Shown here piece by piece: positions 59,322 through 64,000 of a stretch of 64,000 bases of DNA. The notes beneath the pieces are model-generated. The model was not told where the DNA came from and searched no databases. It saw nothing but the letters and a program-made list of their open reading frames with translations. Every line of letters begins with the position of its first letter. The stretch's first letter is position 1. The stretch spans positions 61,176-125,175 of the forward strand of contig JAECUM010004314.1 of NCBI GenBank assembly GCA_016617855.1. The letters run 5' to 3'. The translations under genes and the position numbers were made by a program. This DNA is from Megalonaias nervosa. Taxonomy: Eukaryota; Mollusca; Bivalvia; Unionida; Unionidae.

Positions 59322-59701
59322 TTATTGTCTAAGATAACGTCCCTGTCTGACTGTAGGCTTTCCCACAGGATAGGGTCTGCTTCTTCGGAAGGAGAAGGAG
59401 AACTCTTTCGTGTCCACAAAGCCTCTATCTGGCTCATACTGTTGTTGCTGCTGCTGCTGATGTTGCTGTACTCTCTGCTGTTTTTGAAGTCTGTACTTCT
59501 CCGTCCATTCTTCTTGTTCCTTTCTTTATTTCGTCTTTAAACATCTCTTCTGTCAGGTCTTGGGCTACTTTTAACATCCTGACAATCTCTATCTCATCAG
59601 GTTTGGGTATCAGGTTTTGCCTGACACGATGTAAGTTCATATACGCTTCGTTCAGCTTAGCTAGTCTTGAACACAGCTTCATAGGTGGATGAGTCAACCA
59701 T
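59322..59701 (-). CDS. Polinton small gene 3 (histone-type 3' end), frameshifted
   Basis: A frame from an ATG at 59682 reads SRLAKLNEAYMNLHRVRQNL and EIVRMLKVAQDLTEEMFKDE, then degenerates into a Ser/Ala/Thr tail stopping at 59434. A neighbouring frame carries a better C-terminus (WTEKYRLQKQQRVQQHQQ, a Gln-rich coiled coil, then DTKEFSFSFRRSRPYPVGKP) to a TAA at 59322, 28 nt before the stem-loop, so one frameshift near 59500-59530 is likely. The first ATG after the TATA box is at 59701, in a third frame. Function is unknown; the helical core resembles gene 1. Confidence 0.5.
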
Positions 59702-59702
59702 G

Positions 59703-59775
59703 GATGGTGAGACTGGAGACCGCCCCACTTTATATGGCTCGAGCGCGGAGGCGACAGAAAACATTCCTACGTTTT
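59703..59775 (-). promoter_or_regulatory. core promoter of small gene 3
   Basis: The TATA box CCATATAAAG (59728-59737) lies about 25-30 nt before an initiator-like CCAGTCTCACC. A GAATGTTTTCTGTCGCC block further upstream loosely matches the upstream block of genes 1 and 2. Confidence 0.5.
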
Positions 59776-59951
59776 TTGGGAGTAGAAACGCTGTATAGCT
59801 TATTTCAAGGTGAGGGATAGAAAAAAGTCAAGGAACATATATTCACAGCGTTTGTTTTAAAAACCAAACCACCAACACGTTTTTCAAAACAAAACATTTA
59901 TCATTTAACTAACAAACAACCAACACATCATATAACAATATTTCAAACAAA

Positions 59952-60509
59952 CTATTTCTCACAAGGTTGACAACGTTGTGAAGTCAAGTTAGACTTCCAC
60001 GGATGGAGGTCATTGGACCATTGATGTACACTACGTTTCCTAGCTAAAGACAAGAGATATCCATAACGGTCACAAAACCATCTATTTACTTTTACATCGT
60101 TTCTAGAACAGTCACGATGAAAATAAGTCACTAAATGTTCTAAGGGATATCAAAGACTACGTTGATGAAGAAAATACACACAATATTGTCCACACACCAT
60201 AGAATCTGTGCCTTGTAATTTCACATTATTGAAGCGAGTCGTCTGGACATTTCTTCTCATAAAGTCGATGATGTCGTCTTCCAAAGGTGTTAATCCATAC
60301 GAATCAAAATACTCCACACAGGCATCGTGGCGAAAGTAGACGGCTACCCAGTGGGTTCCAGGGAGATGACTGTCGTCCGTGTTGATGACATAAGCTTGAT
60401 GGTCTTTAGGTTTACGAAGAGGTAGTTCATCTTTAGCGCACACGACAGGATTCCAAGAAGCTTTGTACGAACTGCTTTTGAAAAGGTTATAAAGTTCCCA
60501 GGTATCCAT
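59952..60509 (-). pseudogene. Polinton adenain-like cysteine protease, one in-frame stop
   Basis: This is the maturation protease of Polinton/adenovirus-like elements (Ulp1-like fold, used to process capsid proteins). The ATG at 60509 opens MDTWELYNLF. The catalytic set is visible: His in GTHWVAVYF (about residue 53), Asp in EYFDSYG (about 71) and Gln/Cys in VCGQYCVYFL (about 107-110). A TGA at 60150-60152 interrupts the frame just after the Cys box; the same frame then stays open to a TAG at 59952-59954, giving the normal family length of about 185 codons. Only this single lesion is seen. Confidence 0.85.
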
Positions 60510-60529
60510 TTTTTGCTTCTTTTTTTCAC

Positions 60530-60670
60530 AGGTAATGATAAGTCATCAATTCAATTCTGACTTTTTGCTTCAAAATCATTGTCAAATAATGGTCTCTTCG
60601 CTTCGTCTTCGTACTCTGGGCCAAGAGAAATTCGATGCGATGGATCTCTAGAGCAGACAATAGAGGGCAT
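60530..60670 (-). pseudogene. short acidic ORF before the protease, uncertain
   Basis: The ATG at 60670 opens MPSIVCSRDPSHRISLGPEY and an acidic stretch, with a TGA about 39 codons in. The same frame continues to a basic LPVKKRSKK, overlapping the protease start. It may be a small Polinton protein or the end of the upstream gene; I do not recognise it. Confidence 0.3.
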
Positions 60671-60672
60671 CA

Positions 60673-61032
60673 TTAATCACGCAAGTCTTTATACCACTGA
60701 TGTAGCACTGCTTCTTCCGAGATGAGACCCCAAGCGTCCTCCAGATACCCGTCCAATCTTTCTTCGTGATTCGTCGTCAGACATTTCTCGTCTTAAATTT
60801 GACTGGGATGATCGTTTTGACATCCATAGCAATCTTTTTTGGTCAACGCTGTACTTTTTTCCGCCAGATGTTTAGCAAAACAGGAGACTAAATGTTCTTC
60901 TTGTTCTGGCTATCTGGGCAAAATGTCCTCTTCGACTTTCTATTTTCTGGTGGATCGTTCTGCCTCCACCATCTCCTCCCACTCCATTTCCAAAGATTCT
61001 GTACCATTCAAAGAGGGATAAGAGTCTTCCAT
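60673..61032 (-). pseudogene. Polinton small Cys-containing protein, three in-frame stops
   Basis: The ATG at 61032 follows the major capsid gene closely. One frame runs about 119 codons to TAA at 60673 with three internal stops. It starts MEDSYPSLNGTESLEMEWEE and has a central DCYGCQNDHPSQ motif followed by CLTTNHEERLDGYLEDAWGL. A CxxC...DHPSQ...C pattern of this kind recurs, from memory, in small Polinton ORFs of unknown role. Zinc binding is an inference. Confidence 0.55.
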
Positions 61033-61037
61033 AGTTT

Positions 61038-62304
61038 CTAATAGTCTAGAATGACTTCTCTCAAACTGTTGATGTCTATCGTATTATCGAATTCGGCATA
61101 TAGGATGACGTTCACCGTATCCTCAAGTGCTTCTGCAAACTGAAGTTCCACACGAATCTGGTCGGATTTTATAGGGTGGAAATGACCCTCGTAGCTGCCT
61201 TAGTCTGGAATGAAATCAAAAGCCCACAAAGCGTAACTTCCAGCATAATCCTTGTACGAAATGCTGTGACTGGTGTTGGTCCCTAACTGTCCGGTGGATT
61301 CGTACAGGGACAAGTACGATCTCAAGTAATTTTTCTGGGCAAAGATAGGTTCAAAGGGTCTTGAACACAAGGTCTTGCCATCGCGACTGACTTCAATATT
61401 AGACACACCAAAGTGTTGAAAGAAGAAAGGATTTTTTCGGAGACTCCGTTGAAGGCTGCATTGCTGACGATACCAACGATTAATGGTTTGGGTAACTGTC
61501 CTTGAAACAGATGATCTTCGATCATGGATCGCTGATTCATATCGGAAACTTGGCTGTCGTTCTGCTCTAAGTGTTGCTGACGTCATTTCCCACTTTAGGT
61601 AATACTTACACGCGTCGCACTTAGAGTCTGGCTTCTTGGATGATGGTTTTGAATTTGCAGTATTATCAGTTATCAAATGGAAGGTGGTACTGCTGCGATT
61701 CAATCTTAGGCGGACATCCAATCCGTTCAGCAAATACTCTTCTTGCAACCACATGTTCAAATGCAAGCGATCCATCAGTTCTAAACTGCTGTTGGCTGGT
61801 GTGATTTTCCTTCGATAGTCTTTAAACCCCGCATTTTGACCATCTATATCTTCGAACATGGTCGTTACGTCAGGTTTCCATACCACACAGGCATCCAGAT
61901 GAGTGTTCTTGGCTTCTTTTCCGTACGTCAAGAGATTTTCCAGGTACGCTCAGTAATGGTAAGTATCCATGTTGCTGCTAACCAGTTTGTTATTCAAGTA
62001 CAAATCCACTTCACTGAACAAGGAATGCATGAAATTGTTGACGGGGGCTACTTTATCATCATCCTCTGGATTTATTGTCTGTCAGTTCTAACACTTTGAC
62101 TTTCAAGTACAAGTAACTGCTATTCAGATTGATGTAGACTTCGGGCTGTAATTTGATTTCAAACTTGATTGGAGCTGAATCCGTCAAAGAGGAGACGGGT
62201 TTAAGTTCTACCCATTGGGATTCTTTCATCGTCATCATGGTGTAAGGCATGGCAAACAGATCCAGTTCCGACTTGGAACATGCGCAAGACTCTCTCCGCA
62301 TCAT
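61038..62304 (-). pseudogene. Polinton major capsid protein (double jelly-roll), broken
   Basis: The ATG at 62304 opens a frame with the Polinton capsid start KSELDLFAMPYTMM, then VELKPVSSLTDSAPIKFEI and YLYLKVKV. A frameshift lies near 62060; a TGA at 61950-61952 interrupts the next part; the frame 61931-61200 is open (TYGKEAKNTHLDACVVWKPD to YALWAFDFIPD) and ends at a TAA (61200-61202). The C-terminal part (VELQFAEALEDTVNVILYAE) continues in the same frame to a TAG at 61038-61040. The total of about 420 codons is normal for the family. The three lesions make it a pseudogene. It would form the hexameric capsomers of the predicted virion. Confidence 0.85.
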
Positions 62305-62331
62305 TTTTTTTTTTTTCTCTCTCTCTGTGAT

Positions 62332-62762
62332 TTAATAATCAAAAATGTCTTAGCCTCGGACGGTTCTTCTTTTCTTGGTCGTTCTAGTTCCGGGGGTGTG
62401 AAGGCCTCTGGAGACGTGTCTTCGTCGTCGTCTCTTTTTGCCTTGTCCTCACTGTGGCGTCAGGCAAGCAGGAATGGCTGACTCAGGAGCGTCTGGGGCA
62501 TTTATAGGAGTTTCTCGTCGACCCAAAATTCCTTTGCCCGTTTGAAGCAAGACAATTTTGCCTGCTCTCAAGAAAGCTTCTTTGGGGTTTTGTTTGTCGA
62601 TGATGACATTTTGGAGAAATTCTTTGCCTTGCGTCAAAGCTGCATCTTTCAAAGCATCACCATCGGTTTCAAAACGGGGGCCAGCGAAGGAAAGGCTGAT
62701 TGCAGCATATCTCCTAAACCATGTCCTCGCTGTCGAGCGACTCTTCGGTATACAGGATACAT
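62332..62762 (-). pseudogene. Polinton pVI-like minor capsid protein, broken
   Basis: The ATG at 62762 starts 27 nt after the penton stop and opens RRVARQRGHGLGDMLQSAFP. After a frameshift near 62650 the frame reads KDAALTQGKEFLQNVI and then RAGKIVLLQTGKGILGRRE, to a stop at 62449. A third frame downstream gives a highly basic tail (KKRRRRRHVSRG) ending DIFDY before TAA at 62332. A Gly-rich amphipathic start plus a basic tail is what Polinton pVI/mu-like minor capsid proteins show. At least two frameshifts and one stop are present. Confidence 0.65.
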
Positions 62763-62788
62763 GACTGACAACTGTTATAGAATCGTTT

Positions 62789-63474
62789 TCAAAAATGGAG
62801 TTTCACCGTGACTTTCTCTTCGGTGAATGAAATATTTTGTTCCAGATCTCCTTTCATACCAATGTTGACAGTGTCGAAATACGACTTACTGACGGGCAAA
62901 TAATGAGGATGTATAAATTCGCGACGAACGTGATAGGTGTTTCCACCTTCCTCGTCATTGGTCGTGGCAGAATCCGCTTTGATAGGAATGACTCGCAATA
63001 ACGATACTGGGTGTGTCTTACCACGTTGTACTCCACCACATCGGAGTACACAAAGAGCAAATTTAATCATTGGTTCAGTTCTACCGCGAATCGAAAAAGC
63101 TTCGCAAAATCCGAGTTGGTGGTAATGGTTGGCAATTGGTTCATGTTCTTGGCACCCCTGATCGTCTTGAGGTCCCCGTCCAAAATGTTGAACAATTCAC
63201 GACAAAATCCAATGCCCACCGATATCTCATCCGAAAATTTCATCAGTAGGCGACGAGCCACTTTATGGTACTCGAGGGTGATAGATTTCTTCAGTTCTTT
63301 GGTCAGGACTTTCTCAAAGACTGCATTGAATCTGTCAGCAATCGTGTCCACTAGATGTTGACCGCTGAAATAATATCCTGCAGACATTTTAAACTCATAG
63401 ATGTACAGTGTAGGAGTAGTCTGGGGCACTGCTCGATTCCCAGAGAATTTTTCCTGTTGTTTACTGGTAATCAT
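62789..63474 (-). pseudogene. Polinton penton-like minor capsid protein, broken
   Basis: The frame from ATG 63474 (YIYEFKMSAGYYFSGQHLVD, ISVGIGFCRELFNILDGD) matches the N-terminal half of the single jelly-roll penton protein, with its GYYxS...L motif, and stops at 63067. The C-terminal half is found in shifted frames: LFVYSDVVEYNVV (about 63060-63020), then SLLRVIPIK and the typical end TEEKVTVKLHF, with TGA at 62789-62791. At least two breaks lie at about 63067 and 63020. The TATA box CTATATAAAC at 63543-63552 fits a start at 63474. Confidence 0.75.
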
Positions 63475-63542
63475 GGCTTGTTGCACTGCTCCTTCCAGAA
63501 CTTCGACCTCAAAAGTGTTTTGGTTTTGAAGGACATTTAGAG

Positions 63543-63552
63543 TTTATATAGG
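63543..63552 (-). promoter_or_regulatory. TATA box of the penton-like gene
   Basis: The minus strand reads CTATATAAAC, about 70 nt upstream of the ATG at 63474 and just after the upstream membrane-protein frame. It does not carry the GTACTT/GCGTTCGTCA blocks of small genes 1 and 2. Confidence 0.45.
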
Positions 63553-63696
63553 GTGAATGATTGCCACCAAAGCAACTTTCCAATGGGCTTCATGCTTCAA
63601 TTGGATGGCCTGAGGTAATTTGGCCGTGAAACAGCATAATGTGTTTTTGGAAACACATTCATGGAACTGTCACTGGGTAACGTTAAGTAAAGTTGG

Positions 63697-63975
63697 TTAT
63701 TCATAATTCCAGAATTCTGCTGTCCGAGGGTCGCTGGAGGTAAGAGAAGTGTCTAAAAGAAGATTGTTGTTGTTGTTTCGGTGGTGACATTTGGGAAGGT
63801 GGCCGTTAGAGTATTTTAGGCAAGGATTTGGGAGAAGGTAACCGATGCAACTGCTCAGTAAAATGGTCCACAATTGTTTGTCTCCTTGTTGCAAACTCAA
63901 ATTGGCGATGGCAGCACCGATGACACAACAGACTACATAGATTTGGCAGAAAAAGACGATTTTCTTTTTAGGCAC
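63697..63975 (-). CDS. Polinton small membrane protein, possibly 5'-damaged
   Basis: The open frame has two hydrophobic segments: IVFFCQIYVVCCVIGAAIAN near the start and LWTILLSSCIGYLLPNP in the middle, followed by a polar Asn/Ser-rich tail. Short proteins with an LxxLLSSxxGYLLPxPxLK segment accompany Polinton capsid genes, in my recollection. The frame has no ATG (first codon GTG after an in-frame TGA), so the start is lost, spliced or outside view. It might act as a holin-like or virion membrane protein; this is speculation. Confidence 0.4.
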   Translation of the reverse strand: MPKKKIVFFCQIYVVCCVIGAAIANLSLQQGDKQLWTILLSSCIGYLLPNPCLKYSNGHLPKCHHRNNNNNLLLDTSLTSSDPRTAEFWNYE

Positions 63976-64000
63976 ACGTTCTCCACATCATACCCACAAG

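Overview
Eukaryotic, AT-rich, intron- and repeat-dense nuclear DNA from an invertebrate. Protein similarity (a mollusc-like STOML2), several tRNA-derived SINEs, gypsy, DIRS-like, hAT and pogo/Tigger remnants and a Polinton/Maverick point to a lophotrochozoan, most likely a mollusc; this is inference, not proof. There are no bacterial-type genes. Most short open frames are chance frames inside tandem repeats or transposon debris.

Region 1 (about 1.9-46.1 kb, probably to about 54.1 kb) is one minus-strand gene, STOML2 (stomatin-like protein 2, mitochondrial inner-membrane SPFH/prohibitin-like scaffold). Ten coding exons with GT-AG junctions and compatible phases run from 46106 down to the stop at 1943; a candidate first exon lies at 54032-54073, about 100 bp from an ETS motif. 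The small coding sequence (about 1.2 kb) is spread over 44-52 kb because its introns are filled with minisatellites, SINEs, solo LTRs, hAT-like and Tigger-like elements. Intron 3 starts with 25 extra tandem copies of the exon-3 end plus its 5' splice site.

Region 2 (about 49-57.2 kb) is transposon-rich: a hAT remnant, a 3.2-kb imperfect palindrome (foldback-like element), an interleaved second inverted repeat, the putative STOML2 promoter and a dead gypsy element with a polypurine tract and LTR start.

Region 3 (about 57.3-64.0 kb) is part of a Polinton/Maverick virus-like transposon, read on the minus strand: a small membrane protein, penton-like protein, pVI-like minor capsid protein, double-jelly-roll major capsid protein, a Cys-rich small protein, an adenain-like protease and then three small tandem genes. 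The structural genes each carry a few frameshifts or stops, so this copy is recently inactivated. The polymerase and integrase genes would lie beyond 64000. Each of the three small genes has a TATA-type promoter and is followed by a 16-nt stem-loop with a 4-nt TTTC/TCTC loop and, 14-16 nt further on, an AAAAGA purine element. That is the layout of replication-dependent histone mRNA 3' ends, on genes that do not look like histones. This is the most interesting feature in the window.
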